DNA of 64,000 nt from Oikopleura dioica (GCA_907165135.1 OU015568.1:15511208-15575207); one strand, 5' to 3'; positions 1-10,534 are shown, counted from the stretch's first letter. Numbers and translations are program-made. The notes: generated by a model from the sequence alone, not told the origin.

Positions 1-71
1 TAGATTTAGCTCCATTCACGTCAGTACCAAAGCTCACTCAATCTCTTACCACTCATCTTCGGAAAAATTAC

Positions 72-452
72 CTGACAGAGATCAGTGGAATTAGCCAGCA
101 GAAAGGCCATTTCGATGTTGGAATGCTCAGCGTCCATTCCTTTCAAGAAGCCGTGCTGGGACGCGTTGTCTTAAATAGTTTTAATAATTCATTATTTTTT
201 TTAATAAGATAAAGAACCCAATAAAAGTAAAATGTGCTGATTATCTTCCACCAGTTCAGCATTCCATCTCGTGATCATGTGCGTCCAAATCACATTGGTC
301 ATCGAAGCCTTGCTACTTGTGTATAGATGTAGATCCTTCGGGCCATCACACGTCATCGTAACGATATTCATATAATAATATGAAAAATTCTCCGTCTTGT
401 AGATCAGCTGTTTTTTGGCGACTTTAGTGAGCTCCTTCGGGATATTCGCCAC
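72..452 (-). pseudogene. Unidentified gene fragment, two exons
   Basis: Two minus-strand coding blocks can be read. The first runs from an ATG at 452 and holds MANIPKELTKVAKK and later ITRWNAELVEDNQHIL. The second, 169-72, holds DNASQHGFLKGMD and FLLANSTDLCQ and is followed by a GT donor. A GT-AG intron of about 50 bp joins them in frame. The HG followed by a short hydrophobic stretch faintly recalls the nucleotide pyrophosphatase/phosphodiesterase family, but no metal-binding motif is visible and I do not claim it. The piece runs off the left window edge. Nearby fragments are broken, so this may also be a relic. Confidence 0.35.
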
Positions 453-498
453 GATTACTTGATATTTTTTATAAATTTTATAAAAGAAAAATTTTAGA

Positions 499-666
499 TG
501 ATCCGGTATGAATGGAAAAAGTCGTTAAAAGCAGCCGAGAAGAAGGAAAATCTGATCAAAATCAACAACTACTCGGAGAGAGCGATGCAAAAAGCTGAAG
601 ACGACAAAAAAAGAATTCAACGACTGGTTGGAGAAAACTAGAACTGCCGAAGCTACTAAAAAGGTT
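499..666 (+). pseudogene. Charged coiled-coil-like fragment
   Basis: A plus-strand open stretch starts with an ATG at about 499 and encodes a Lys/Glu-rich, helix-forming peptide (MIRYEWKKSLKAAEKKENL, then ERAMQKAEDDKK). It stops at a TAG, but a one-base shift keeps a sensible reading (EFNDWLEKTRTAEATKK) up to a GT at about 667. That pattern suggests a decayed or misassembled exon. No family is recognised. It overlaps nothing else coding and lies between two minus-strand fragments. Confidence 0.3.
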
Positions 667-1553
667 TATCTTTAAGATTAATATTTATAAAATTTCCTGT
701 TGACCATCTTCTTGAACCATCAGCAGCAATCGCAGTAAGGCTCGTCGCTCCGATACGCTTGTTTCCGAGCTGCTTTCTATTCCAATTCACCTTCTTGGAG
801 CCCCATCCTTTGGAATGTGCACGTTGTAGCTCTACTTTCTTCTCGTCTATATTCATAACATCTTTTAAAGGTTTCATTTTGTATTTTTAACATTACAATA
901 AGAGTAAATGAAGCCGTTCCTGACGGGTTACGATTATTAATTTTATCGACAAGTTCAGCTGTATGACCGGCAAGTTTAGAAAATTCGATTGGTTTCTTTT
1001 GCTCCGTTTGTTTTTCCATCCCAAAGCCAAGTCGTTTGACTAATGAAACAGTACTTCCTCTTCGGTTTTTTCCGGTATTGCCTTAATTTTGGTTAATATT
1101 TAAAAGGTAGGTCACTTATTACCAACTAAATAAGTACTTGAATATGTTCGACTGTTGTTTTTGTACTCCTCAGGACAGGTTTTTCCATATTGAATTGCAT
1201 GGTTGTTTACTCTAGCTCTGAAACAGTCTAATGGACGTAAAACTTTTCCATTGTCAGCATCTAAGGCTCTGCGGGAAATGTTCGTGAGTTCAGCTTCTTC
1301 GATGATGTCATCCTCTTTGTCAGCAAGAGAGAAATGGATGGTTCTAAAGTTATAAGAATTAATTAGAGAATTGTTATTAGGCTACTACTTCTCGAAATCA
1401 ATTCTTCCAGCGTTATAAACTTGTCGATTGTCTTCAGTTCCATGCACTTCGAGGCTCGCGTATGTCTTGTCCTTGTGATCATACCAATATCGTACTTTGT
1501 CTTTGTGTATACCAAGGTCATTGCCAATCTGGACATATCTTAACGTAATTTTA
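640..1553 (-). mobile_element. Tc1/mariner-like transposase remnant with introns
   Basis: Read on the minus strand, four blocks join through short GT-AG introns. The first has a helix-turn-helix-like segment (YVQIGNDLGIHKDKVRYWYD) and ends GRIDFEK. The second contains ISRRALDADNGKVLRPLD. The third runs NRRGSTVSLVKRLGFGMEKQ to NPSGTASFTLI. The fourth begins MNIDEKKVELQRAHSKGWG and continues to TSLTAIAADGS. The order, and an aspartate in NIDE followed by a basic stretch and an ISL/TAI-ADG strand, resemble the first catalytic aspartate region of Tc1-type DDE transposases. The second D and the E are not found; the coding signal is lost after about 680. Its upstream edge abuts the UGP2 relic at about 1555-1565. 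Family assignment is an inference; no terminal inverted repeats were located. Confidence 0.4.
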
Positions 1554-1562
1554 AGGCTCTGA

Positions 1563-2461
1563 TCGTTGGAAAAACGAAAGTGGTCGTCATCAAGCTCAAT
1601 GGTGGTCGCGGTACTTCCACGGGCTTCACTTGTCCCAAGTCGATCATTTCCGTCAGATCTGGATTGAACTTTTTGGACTTGACTGTTCAGCAAATCGAGC
1701 ACTTGAACAAGACCTACGAGACCAACGTCCCCTTGGTTTTGATGAACTCCTTCAACACCGAAGAAGACACCCGAAAGATCCTCCGAAAGAACAACAACTG
1801 CCAGGTCGACATCAAAATGTTCAACCAGCTTCCAACGAATCAACAAAGAAACCCTTCTCCCCGTCCCCACCAAGGATCTCTACAACCTCAAGGATGGTAC
1901 CCACGGTGACATCTACATGGCCCTTTACGACTCTGGTTTGATTGAAGAGCTCATAAAGCAGGGCAAAGTAATAATAAGCGAATTTGGTTTAAGTCTCAGG
2001 ACTAATCGTCACTTTTAAATCTTCCTTTCCAGCATCGACAATCTTGGCGCAACCGTCGACATGAACATCCTCGCCCACATGTCAACCCAGACAACAAGCA
2101 CTGCATGAAAATCTTTAGCGAGGTACCTTGATTGACTACGAAGACTTTTGGAAATCGCCCAAGTCCCAAAAGAGCACGTTGACAAATTCAAATCTGTCTC
2201 CAAGTTCAAGGTAGGATCAATTCTTCCGATAAACATTCACTCTATCCTCCATTAGATTTTCAACACTAATAACTTTTGGATGAGACTTGACGCTGTTGAC
2301 CGACTCTGAAGACATGGAAATCATCATCAACGAGAAATCACTTTCCAATGGAACAAATGACATCCAGCTCGAAACTGCTTCTGGAGCTGCTATTAAGGTA
2401 AACCAATTAATCGAGGCGAGAAACTAAATTATCCTCAAGAACTTCTACAACGGAGATTGCT
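1563..2461 (+). pseudogene. UDP-glucose pyrophosphorylase (UGP2) pseudogene
   Basis: The block is clearly UGP2-derived. It holds VVIKLNGGRGTSTG, then LDLTVQQIEHLNKTYETNVP, LVLMNSFNTEEDT, LYNLKDGTHGDIYMALYDSG, IDNLGATVDMNILAHM, FKSVSKFK and DIQLETASGAAIK, in family order. It is broken by at least three frame changes (near 1836, near 2110 and near 2310), while short introns at about 1968-2031 and 2213-2257 keep GT-AG borders. The nucleotide-binding loop, normally GGLGTxMG in this enzyme family, reads GGRGTSTG, so two conserved positions have changed. The 5' third and 3' third of the protein are absent. UGP2 makes UDP-glucose from UTP and glucose-1-phosphate in the cytosol; this copy could not encode it. 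Retained introns argue against a processed retrocopy and for a duplicated, decaying fragment (or serious assembly error). Confidence 0.85.
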
Positions 2462-2608
2462 AGTATGGAGTCGATGAGCTTGAGCGCGAGTAATTCCAGA
2501 GGCAACTCAGGCAAGAGCTCTCTGGTCAAAAGAAAACGAAACAAGAAATCCTTTCACAAAGTAAGTCTATCTTCCTAAAACTTCGTTCAGACAGTTCTTT
2601 TTGGACGA

Positions 2609-2752
2609 ATAAAAATGCTCAAAAAAAGCCTCCAGCCCATCAGAACCCCGATTGTATTTAATCTATGAATTTCAATCTTTTTCATGCCTTGGCTTTGAAA
2701 TCCGGGTTCCTTATTAGTCGGAGGACTTATTTGAGCATTCTTATTGACCCAT
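2609..2752. repeat. Foldback (MITE-like) repeat
   Basis: A block around AATAAAAATGCTCAAA on the left is answered by its imperfect inverted copy (TTTGAGCATTCTTATT) on the right, with inner GAACCC/GGGTTC pairing. The total is about 145 bp. It lies in what would be an intron of the PIP5K-like fragment. Target duplications were not resolved. Confidence 0.5.
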
Positions 2753-2767
2753 CCTCATTTTCGTTAT

Positions 2768-3290
2768 AGCGCTCTGCCTTATACTCGTCGCCAATGGAGC
2801 AGGTCTTCACTGACTCGCAAGTGAATCTTCAACTCTCTCAGCACAAAGTCGACCAGAACTAGGGCTTGCCTGCACTACTTCCCGACGGCACACAAGTTCA
2901 TATTTATTGTGGAATTATCGACATCCTCCAGTGCCACAAAATTCTCAAGAAAACGGAATATTTCATCAAAAATCTTTACACAAATGGCGACGGGATTTCA
3001 GGTCTTCTTTTCATAAAAAAAATCAATTCAAAAAACGTCAATTCTAGTGGTGCGGCCTGGCTTATACGCTGAGCGATTCCAAGATTTCCTGAAAAACAAA
3101 GTCTTCATTCCCCAGTCCAAATCATCGTTACCTAATCCGCGCCAAATTCTTGAGCAGGGGCTCGAAGAAGAACTTGAAGATAAGCCGTAAGTCCTCCCCT
3201 TTGGTAAAAGCTTAACGAAATTCTAACAAAGCACCTCCTTAAGCTCTCTTCTTCCAATCTACAAAACTGACAGGAAAGAGTTTTAAAAGA
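2768..3290 (+). pseudogene. PIP5K-like (phosphatidylinositol phosphate kinase) C-terminal fragment
   Basis: The conserved end of the PIP4K/PIP5K catalytic domain is visible: SSPMEQVF, then LPALLPDGTQVHIYCGIIDI (family: LLYIGIIDILQSY), KKTEYFIKNLYTNGDGIS, a 46-bp GT-AG intron at about 3001-3047, then RPGLYAERFQDFLKNKVF. There is an in-frame TAG just before GLPALLP. The ATP-binding and activation-loop parts are missing. Upstream, at 2465-2570, a block with YGVDELERE, a stop and FQRQLRQELSGQK may be another exon of it. A further exon-like stretch lies at 3230-3287. In this family the enzyme phosphorylates phosphatidylinositol phosphates at membranes; this copy looks inactive, unless the stop is a sequencing error. 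Confidence 0.7.
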
Positions 3291-3499
3291 AACAATCTTT
3301 TCCCTGTTTATTTTCGAGCTTGTATAAAAAGCAAAACAAGCCTTCCACCAGCGGACGAGCTTGACTATGATCCAAAGAAGCTATTCCGCAATGTTGAGCT
3401 AAAGTGTAAAAGTTTGAAATTTTAAAAGAATCCGCGAGTCGTGTATTTTCACGCAATAGAAACGGCGGATATTTGTTTTCTTTACTATTCGTCCCTAAC

Positions 3500-3720
3500 A
3501 TCGGTTTAGAATCAAATACTGGGCCGACAACCTGGAAGCTACTTCGAACACGATCTTCTCTAACGGCGATCTTGATCCCTGGGGCCCCTCCGACACAACC
3601 TTCAAGCACCACTCGTCCACGTAAGCGCCCACCATTACGGCCTCAGAGGATCAAACAAATTCGCGCAATTCTTAATCAGAACGCCTTGAAGTTGTAGAAT
3701 CGGATTTGGAAAGCATGCGC
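3500..3720 (+). pseudogene. Serine carboxypeptidase S28 family fragment (PRCP/DPP7-like)
   Basis: One frame reads YWADNLEATSNTIFSNGDLD followed by PWGPSD. This is the S28 catalytic-aspartate region (family: SNIIFSNGxLDPW). After a frame change the block HHYGLRGSN matches the catalytic-histidine region (family: GAHHxDLRxSN). The two blocks lie about the expected distance apart, but the frame breaks between them and the nucleophile-serine part is absent. S28 enzymes are lysosomal or secreted Pro-X peptidases. This is the third unrelated gene piece in 2.2 kb, so decay or misassembly is likely. Confidence 0.65.
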
Positions 3721-4009
3721 CGAGGAAAGCCGTATATAAAGATCGATTATGAAACTGTTTCCATTATAAACTTTGTTAATAAATTTTGTTAAAAACCGAT
3801 AAAGATTATTTTGAAGAAGGCATTTAAGGGTGTCGACTCATCACCATTAATTTCCTTGATGGAATTTTTGTGATTTTTTGATGATTGTTTAAAAGGGCAT
3901 TGGGCAGGTATTTGTAACTTACGATTACGACTTTAGTTTCATTTTATGATAATCTTTCATTAGTAAAAATAGTGCAAGATTAAAGAAAATATTAAAAAAT
4001 CTAACAACT

Positions 4010-4168
4010 TACGATTCTCCTGCATCCTTTCTTGCGACGATGATTTTCAATGCATCCGCTCTCTCTTTCAAAGTCGACGAACTTCCGTAGGGCCCTCTTT
4101 TCTTTCTCGGCTTCTTTTCTTTACCGGTTTTTTTGTCCGGTTTCTTGCCATTAAATACAAAGGCCATA
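4010..4168 (-). CDS. Lys-rich N-terminal exon, unidentified
   Basis: From an ATG at 4168 the minus strand encodes MAFVFNGKKPDKKTGKEKK, a basic run (PRKKRGPYGSSS) and LKERADALKIIVARKDAGES, and ends at a GTAAGT donor near 4012. The downstream exon was not found. The second half looks like a DNA-binding helix. It might be the start of the same type of transposase seen at 640-1553, but this is only a guess. Confidence 0.3.
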
Positions 4169-4819
4169 ATTTAAAAATAAATAGTCATAAATTATTAAAA
4201 ATTATAGCGAAATTTGAAGAGCAAGATATTGCCCGACGGGGACGGAGCGCTCGGGCGCCACCCGTGTGTGCCTCAACCGGTTCAAAAATAGCCGGAAGAG
4301 ATAATCATACGTAAATATGATGGATAAACTTCCTCAAAGTAATGCGACATTGTATGTTTAATCATTGTTTAATAAAATTTTCCTTTCAGTTAATTGCAAT
4401 CAACAAACAAATACTAAGTTATGACAGAATATCATTATTTCTAGTAATACTTATTTATTAGTGCATGTTTTCAAAGTTGTATTAACAGAAAAGCAGTCGA
4501 ATACAGTTGGTTTTCAGGTACTTGAGGCGCTAGAATTGGAACTTTTTCGTGGCTTGGACACATAAAAATCGTACCATTCGAGTAACTTAAAATATTGAGG
4601 TCAGGATTTTGCTCCACAGATGTCGTTTTCATCTTTCGCACTAGAAAAACGTTCTATCAAATATTTATTAACTTCATTGAAATAATAAACAATAATTTTA
4701 TCAAAAATAACATAAAATAGGGCTGACCTATTAAGGCATCTGGCTTTTTATAAAAGATAATCCTTTCATTGCCCGGAGCGAGCTAAACAAGACTTTTGCG
4801 CACTCAGAAAATTAATCGA

Positions 4820-5003
4820 TGAGGCGAATCAGCGCCGCGAGAGTAAATTTGGGCGCACGCAGAAAAGTTAGGAGAAGAAATTTTCGGGGCGCGCGGAAAA
4901 GTTAAGCGGCGTAAATTTGGGGGGTTTTGAACAAATCAGGAAGAGTAAATTACGGAAAATGTACCGAGGAATGCGCGAAAACTTGGGGGGGGGGTATGTT
5001 ATA
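4820..5003. repeat. Degenerate tandem repeat beside the gap
   Basis: Units built from AGTAAATTTGGG, a GCGC-rich core and GAAAAGTTA recur with a period of roughly 30-40 bp up to the run of Ns. The gap probably reflects failure to assemble this array. No coding sense was found. Confidence 0.45.
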
Positions 5004-5503
5004 NNNNNNNNNNNNNNNNNNNNNNNNNNNNNNNNNNNNNNNNNNNNNNNNNNNNNNNNNNNNNNNNNNNNNNNNNNNNNNNNNNNNNNNNNNNNNNNNN
5101 NNNNNNNNNNNNNNNNNNNNNNNNNNNNNNNNNNNNNNNNNNNNNNNNNNNNNNNNNNNNNNNNNNNNNNNNNNNNNNNNNNNNNNNNNNNNNNNNNNNN
5201 NNNNNNNNNNNNNNNNNNNNNNNNNNNNNNNNNNNNNNNNNNNNNNNNNNNNNNNNNNNNNNNNNNNNNNNNNNNNNNNNNNNNNNNNNNNNNNNNNNNN
5301 NNNNNNNNNNNNNNNNNNNNNNNNNNNNNNNNNNNNNNNNNNNNNNNNNNNNNNNNNNNNNNNNNNNNNNNNNNNNNNNNNNNNNNNNNNNNNNNNNNNN
5401 NNNNNNNNNNNNNNNNNNNNNNNNNNNNNNNNNNNNNNNNNNNNNNNNNNNNNNNNNNNNNNNNNNNNNNNNNNNNNNNNNNNNNNNNNNNNNNNNNNNN
5501 NNN
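5004..5503. other. Assembly gap (500 N)
   Basis: Exactly 500 N, a conventional scaffold gap of unknown true size. It hides the front of the SLC17-like gene. Confidence 0.99.
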
Positions 5504-5507
5504 AAAA

Positions 5508-5749
5508 AAAGGCTTTGTCGGCGCTTCAGTAACAGGATTTCTATTGAGCAAGTTTTCGGGACTGACCGGCTGGTTTATCGTATTTTGGCTAACAGCAGCC
5601 ATTAATTTTTGCGGAGCTGTCATATTTCATGTCTTTGGAACATCGGAAACGCAAGATTGGGCGAGGAAAGAAACGAATGAAAAGACGTGAGTTTTTTATT
5701 ATTAATATTGGTATAATTATTGTTTTAAGTCTTTCTCTGCAGCTGTTAA
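5508..5749 (+). CDS. SLC17-type organic anion transporter, C-terminal exons
   Basis: After the gap the frame reads GFVGASVTGFLLSKFSGLTG, then a hydrophobic helix (WFIVFWLTAAINFCGAVIFH) and VFGTSETQDWA. This is the last transmembrane helix and tail of SLC17 major-facilitator carriers (family: GW..VFW....N..GA.....FG..E.Q.W). The exon ends at 5686; a 56-bp intron (GTGAGT to CTGCAG) joins a tiny last exon ending in TAA at 5749. SLC17 members move phosphate, glutamate, sialic acid or urate. The substrate cannot be told from this end alone. The rest lies in or before the gap. Confidence 0.7.
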
Positions 5750-6322
5750 ATCGAGGAAATGCGAATTCAAGAAGTTATAACTAATAAATTATTTCTATAA
5801 AAACGGTCTAAAGCCCAATCTATTTCAACTCTGTCAGATGAATAAACTTTGTTGCTCTTTATTTATATTTGCCAGCAATGAGTTCTGTCGTTCTTTTTGC
5901 ATTGAGACTGCCTTTTTTCTCCACTGTTGAGTGACTTTGACGAAATTGTTCAATTCATTGGCAGGCCTCGATAATTTTTTCCTGTGACAAATGGTATCAT
6001 CACCGAATTAAAATAGAAAATGATGAGTTGGTCGAGGCAGAAATCATTGGTTATCACTCTTTTGAAAACGATAGACCTGTTTTGTTAGCGACAAGCTCCG
6101 ATTATTGCGTCTGATTGTTTTTGGAGCTTGTGTCTTACAGTGAATTATTTATCGATTATATTCAATAAAAGCGAAATTAAATGCCTCTTTACTAAGCTAA
6201 TTTTTTCATAAATTGCCACACCTACTACCAACTTGATAAATAAATGTTAACAGGCTTTCAAACTGTTCAAATAAAGACTTCACGACTCGACAAGCAATAA
6301 AGTACTCTTTTTGAATAAAATC
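5750..6322. other. Intergenic, no gene seen
   Basis: An AT-rich spacer between the SLC17-like gene and the esterase. No convincing reading frame, RNA gene or repeat was found. Confidence 0.6.
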
Positions 6323-8477
6323 ATGAGAAAAATCGTTGAATATTTCATTCTTATTTTTATAGCATGTGGAATATCAGTGGGTATTACCATGGGCGTCTTG
6401 TACGGCTCGTACGATGATGGACTCGAGAGCAAGGTTCAAGAGATAATCGACAGTGGAGAGGAAAATAATGAAGAACAGTACTGGTACGACGTTGATTTCG
6501 GACCGCTTGGAGTAATAAGGGTAAGAATTTTTGTGAATGCATTTCTTACCAATCAATTAGGGCTTTATTCATCAGACCCACAAGGACATAATTTGCATCA
6601 GAAGCGTTCCATATGCAAAAAGGCCTGTTGGAGATCTACGATGGATGGCACCAGTTTTAGAAACTGATCTGGCCGGTTACCCCCGCTCATTAGCCGAGCA
6701 GACTTTTGACGGAAGAAATATTTACCAAACTGAAGAAAAAGCACCCGCATGTCCGAGCGCCTTTGAGTTTGGGAATTCTACCACGGAGGACTGTTTGTAC
6801 ATTGATTTGTTTGTGCCGAGAAAAGCAATTGAGGAGAATCTTGAGCTGGATATCTTCTTGTATTTTCATGGAGGCGCGTTTCTTGCTGGTACGAATGTTG
6901 TTGTTGGTCCTGATCGCGGTGCTTACATCGGTAAAAACTGTTTTTGGTAGCCTTTTTCATTAACCATATTCAGCTTCTGAGCAAAATATGATCGTCATGT
7001 CAGCAAACTACAGATTCGGCGTCTTTGGTTTCATGTTTTCTAACAGTTTGCAAGACAGAATCGCGCCAGAACATGGCCTTCGGTATGACGAGGATCTTCC
7101 CGTTTCCGGAAATCAAGGTTTGATGGATCAACAAATGGCGATGATCTGGACTCGTGAAAATTGCAAATATTTTGGCGGCGCAAAAGAAAAGATAACACTT
7201 GGAGGGATGAGCGCAGGAGCGCAAAGTTTACACGCTCATCTAGTCATGGAATCGAGCAAGGATCTGTTCGATAAAGCCATCGCGTTTTCTGGACCACAAG
7301 GAATTCCGTACTACAATGCAGAGGAAGGGGAGCTTATCACAGAAGGAATTGCTCGTCTCACAAATTGCTGCGACGGTCCTTTTCTTCCGAGTCTGCAGCC
7401 CAGATGCAATCGCCCAATAGAAGCTGACACAGTCCAATGCATGAAGAAAAAGAGCACATCGGAAATTCAAGAAGCTGCGTGGAAGCTGAGACAAGCCGCT
7501 CCAATCAACAACTTTGAAAGACTAACGATGATAGCAGAACCTTATTCGCCCATAATCGGAACAGGGATGCTAAAAGAAATGCCATTTTTCCACTTTCAAC
7601 GGGGCGAAATTCATGACAAAGCGATCATCATCGATGTTGCCGACAATGAAGGATGGAAATTCGTAGAGCCAGTTATGCTCGGCTTGCCATGTGACAGCAA
7701 CAGCGTCTGTGAACAAAGCTGGGATCGGCTGAAGAGCTTTCTATTTTCCGATGAAGATAAGCAGAAGATAGACGAAAGTGGCATCTACAGCTGTCCTGAT
7801 GATGGGTCAGAGTGCTTGGAAAAAGTGGATGAGTTCTTGACGGATTTTACCTGGTACTGCAACATGAGAAAATGCTTAGCTGATGGCGTTCCAGGAAAAC
7901 TTTTTGAATTATGATTCTCATGAGATATTTCAAAGACAGATTGAAAGTTCAAAAAATAGTTAGTAATTCTCCGTTATCTAAGAATATTTACCTGGCCCTC
8001 GATAGCCAGAAGCTACCCTGGGACGATCCAAAAGGGGAGTGCGAAATCAGCCACGGCTCCGATCGTGCATATCATATGCAGCATATGATTATGACAATTA
8101 CCCTGGCGACGTTACTTGTGCCGTTCGTCATGGCGTCGGCGAACATTGGTTCTTTACCGATGTTCTTCGAAAACAAGGATTCAACGAAGACCTTCCCTTT
8201 CAATTTCGATATCAGCAGTATATTGCCAACTTTATTCGAACAGGCGACCCTAACAGTAAGCTCTTTGACTTTCAAATTTTATTAACATTCAGACTACACT
8301 GGAAACCCAATAGAAGGTGCCGAAAAAGGCCACGTCAATTGGAACCCTTGGTCAATGGATCACCAATGGCTTGACGTTGGCAATGAAGCAACAAGAGACT
8401 TCCGAATGCAAAAAGATGACCCTAGAGAAGCAGCGTGTTCCTTATGGGACAAACTCGATTTGTACATGACTATTTAA
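6323..8477 (+). CDS. Type-B carboxylesterase, membrane-anchored
   Basis: The ATG at 6323 begins a protein with a short cytosolic tail, one hydrophobic helix (about residues 7-29, including ILIFIACGISVGITMGVL) and a large outer part, i.e. a type II anchor. Visible family marks: VPYAKRPVGDLRW, the paired cysteine block STTEDCLYIDLFVP, oxyanion-hole HGGAF, the nucleophile elbow GGMSAGAQS, a catalytic-acid region VADNEGW, the histidine block VRHGVGEHWFF, and NFIRTGDPN. Introns: about 6520-6560, 6932-6974 (both GT-AG) and 8256-8294. The last exon ends at TAA 8477. The elbow has Met where the family usually has Glu (GESAGA). The join between 7887 and about 8085 is not resolved: a GT-AG intron at 7888-8005 keeps the frame, but a longer non-canonical one would fit the family better. 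It is likely an ester hydrolase at the cell surface or in the secretory path; a cholinesterase role is not supported. Confidence 0.88.
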
Positions 8478-8612
8478 TGCCACTCAAGTCTTCAGTCTCA
8501 AGATACCGGAACTTTATTCGATCAATACAGAATTTCAAAAAACCAAAATTCCTCTGACTTATGAGTTTTATATAAGACATTAAAACGGGGCAATTTCTTT
8601 GTCGTTTACTAG

Positions 8613-8766
8613 CCAAATAGAGCACCAAAAGCATATATTGCCCCTCTTTCTGATGGTGCAAACAGAATCTCTGGCGCAGGTCCAACAAGTGCCTTTGCTC
8701 TAGTCGGAAAATCAGGCAGGCATTATCAGACAAGAGACACTCCATTGGGCAAGAGATTTTTGCAAG
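8613..8766 (+). CDS. Orphan candidate exon
   Basis: Between an AG acceptor at 8612 and a CAAG/GTTTG border lies a clean frame (APKAYIAPLSDGANRISGAG, then AFALVGKSGRHYQTRD and TPLGKRFLQ). It has coding-like composition and no stops. No start or partner exon was found, and the family is unknown. It might be an alternative 3' exon of the esterase or a relic. Confidence 0.3.
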
Positions 8767-9444
8767 GTTTGTGGCGAACTTTGAAAGAAATAATAATCTT
8801 ACTTTTAAATCAGTACCTTCTTTTTTAACGCTAAAAGTTCTGTCTTATAGATAGACACAGTAGAATCCTCAATTTAAAATTCAATATGATATTTTCTAAT
8901 AACCATATGCACGTCATCACATGACACTTTTTCGTCGGTAAAGAGATTCTCGCCAATATAGAGGTACTTCTTGGGTAACCACGCGATAATGATTCTTTCG
9001 ATTTTTCTTTCATTCATTTATCATAAGAAAAAACTCTTTCTTTGAATAATAAAGAGTCAGAATTAAAATATCATTCTTGGCGAAGCGCTAATAAGAGACG
9101 ATAGAATATTCAGCAGAGAGCAAAGTAGCTGAGCAAGGTTTTAGTTCACCGTAATTGATCAAGGTCTTGTGCGCAACTATGCGTTATTTATTCATTTGTT
9201 TGTGAAAGCATGTGTGGTCCGCGTTTTTTCTCTTCGCGTAGCGCGTTCCGGATTTGTTTAGCTTGCGAAGCCGTCGACTTGAGAGACACAGAAGAGCAGC
9301 AGAAGCTCTAGCCGCTAAGCCGTAAAACAATAATTCAAGTTATTCAGAACAGGGATAAAGAAAGAAAAAAGAAAAGGACGCAGACGGATCAGATTTTAAG
9401 AACCTCCATGGAGACAAATTGAAAGAAAATAAGCAGAGCAAAAG
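8767..9444. other. Intergenic, no gene seen
   Basis: A spacer before the small secreted-protein gene. A 34-codon ATG frame at about 9211 is too short to support. No repeat or RNA gene was recognised. Confidence 0.5.
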
Positions 9445-10154
9445 ATGAAGATCTTGAAAAGAACCCTTTTTCTTCTTGCACTCGTGATGGCGGAATTTGT
9501 GGATAGAGATTCAAAATTTTGAGAGATTGCTCATAAAAGTCTGAAAAATTTATTTTTCGAGCAATATTGAATCTCGATTTCGGATCCCCGGCATTATGCT
9601 TACCAATCGCAGAGCCGGCGAAATCAAGGAAGAGTAAACGGCCATCAGAATCGAAGATTGCACAAGCGGAACGACTTCTCTCACCTGGAAATGAAAAACA
9701 TCATCGTCGAAAAAAGCATGACAGAGAAACTGAGAGAGATTGACAGACTGGCAAAAGCCTCCATGGTCGGAAAATGAAGATAAGTGTTAATTAAACTGAT
9801 CTTTTAGCTGAGACCGCCTTCCCAAAAAGAAAGCATAGCCTACTTGAAGTCGCTTAAAGGCAGAAGATTTGGTGGCTATCAAGTTGACGTGCAAGGCGTG
9901 AATTTGCATGAAAAGAAATCGAATAGTTTTTTTCGTGAGTAAACCGCCCTTTCCTTGAAAATCAACGAAGAACTTCTTTCAGAAAATGTCCTGAGAAGGC
10001 GCGCTCTGAATCGACAACGAATAATCGCGCAGAAATGCATGGAAATGTTCAAAAGTGGGGCACCCAAAGGATACACATACAGCGAATGTATGGTAAGTAT
10101 CTTGATAATTAATTCATTTCTCTAATGAAATTTAAGGCGAGCAAGCGTGGCTAA
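9445..10154 (+). CDS. Small secreted basic protein, novel
   Basis: The ATG at 9445 opens a signal-peptide-like start (MKILKRTLFLLALVMAEF). Later exons read in order: NGHQNRRLHKRNDFSHLEMK to REIDRLAKASM; PPSQKESIAYLKSLKGRRFG to HEKKSNSFF; NVLRRRALNRQRIIAQKCME with SGAPKGYTYSECM; and a last six-codon exon ending TAA at 10154. The introns at about 9938-9982 (GTGAGT to TTCAG) and 10093-10136 (GTAAGT to TTTAAG) are clear. The first two junctions are less certain (a GTGGAT donor and a GTCGGA donor). The mature protein would be about 130 residues, strongly basic, with two cysteines near the end. No family is recognised; it could be a lineage-specific secreted or house-associated factor, but that is a guess. 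Confidence 0.55.
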
Positions 10155-10469
10155 TTTACCAAAAACTAAACAAGCTTCAATTCATCCTCTCTCTTATGCA
10201 TAGAAATTGTTTCAATAAATCAAATATTCAAAGACTCTTTGTTTGCTTGATTCTCGACGTGAAGAATGTTCGGGAAGCAGGAAATAAATTCCTTCTGCAG
10301 AAATTGATCGGTTTTCAAAATCCCAAAATTTCGTAAAGATGCCGATTTCGAGTTCGGGTTCGATCCTAAAATTCATTTCTAATGTGGGAAAAATCAAATA
10401 CCAAGCGTAGTACAAAGTAAAACTTAATATTCTTTGGATAGTGAATGTTTACTCGTCCACCGGCAGGTC

Positions 10470-10477
10470 TATATAAG
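10470..10477 (+). promoter_or_regulatory. TATA box of the GST gene
   Basis: TATATAAG lies about 58 bp before the GST start codon, so transcription would begin near 10500. The short leader leaves little room for a trans-spliced outron. Confidence 0.6.
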
Positions 10478-10534
10478 TAGCGCCATGTTTATACTTCAAC
10501 TCAATCTGCCAAAACGTTCTTGAGGAAAAAGAGA

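Noticed and set aside
4868..5690. Frames of 200-257 codons across 4868-5690
   Set aside because: They run through the 500 N gap, so most of the length is unknown; only the SLC17 part after the gap is supported.
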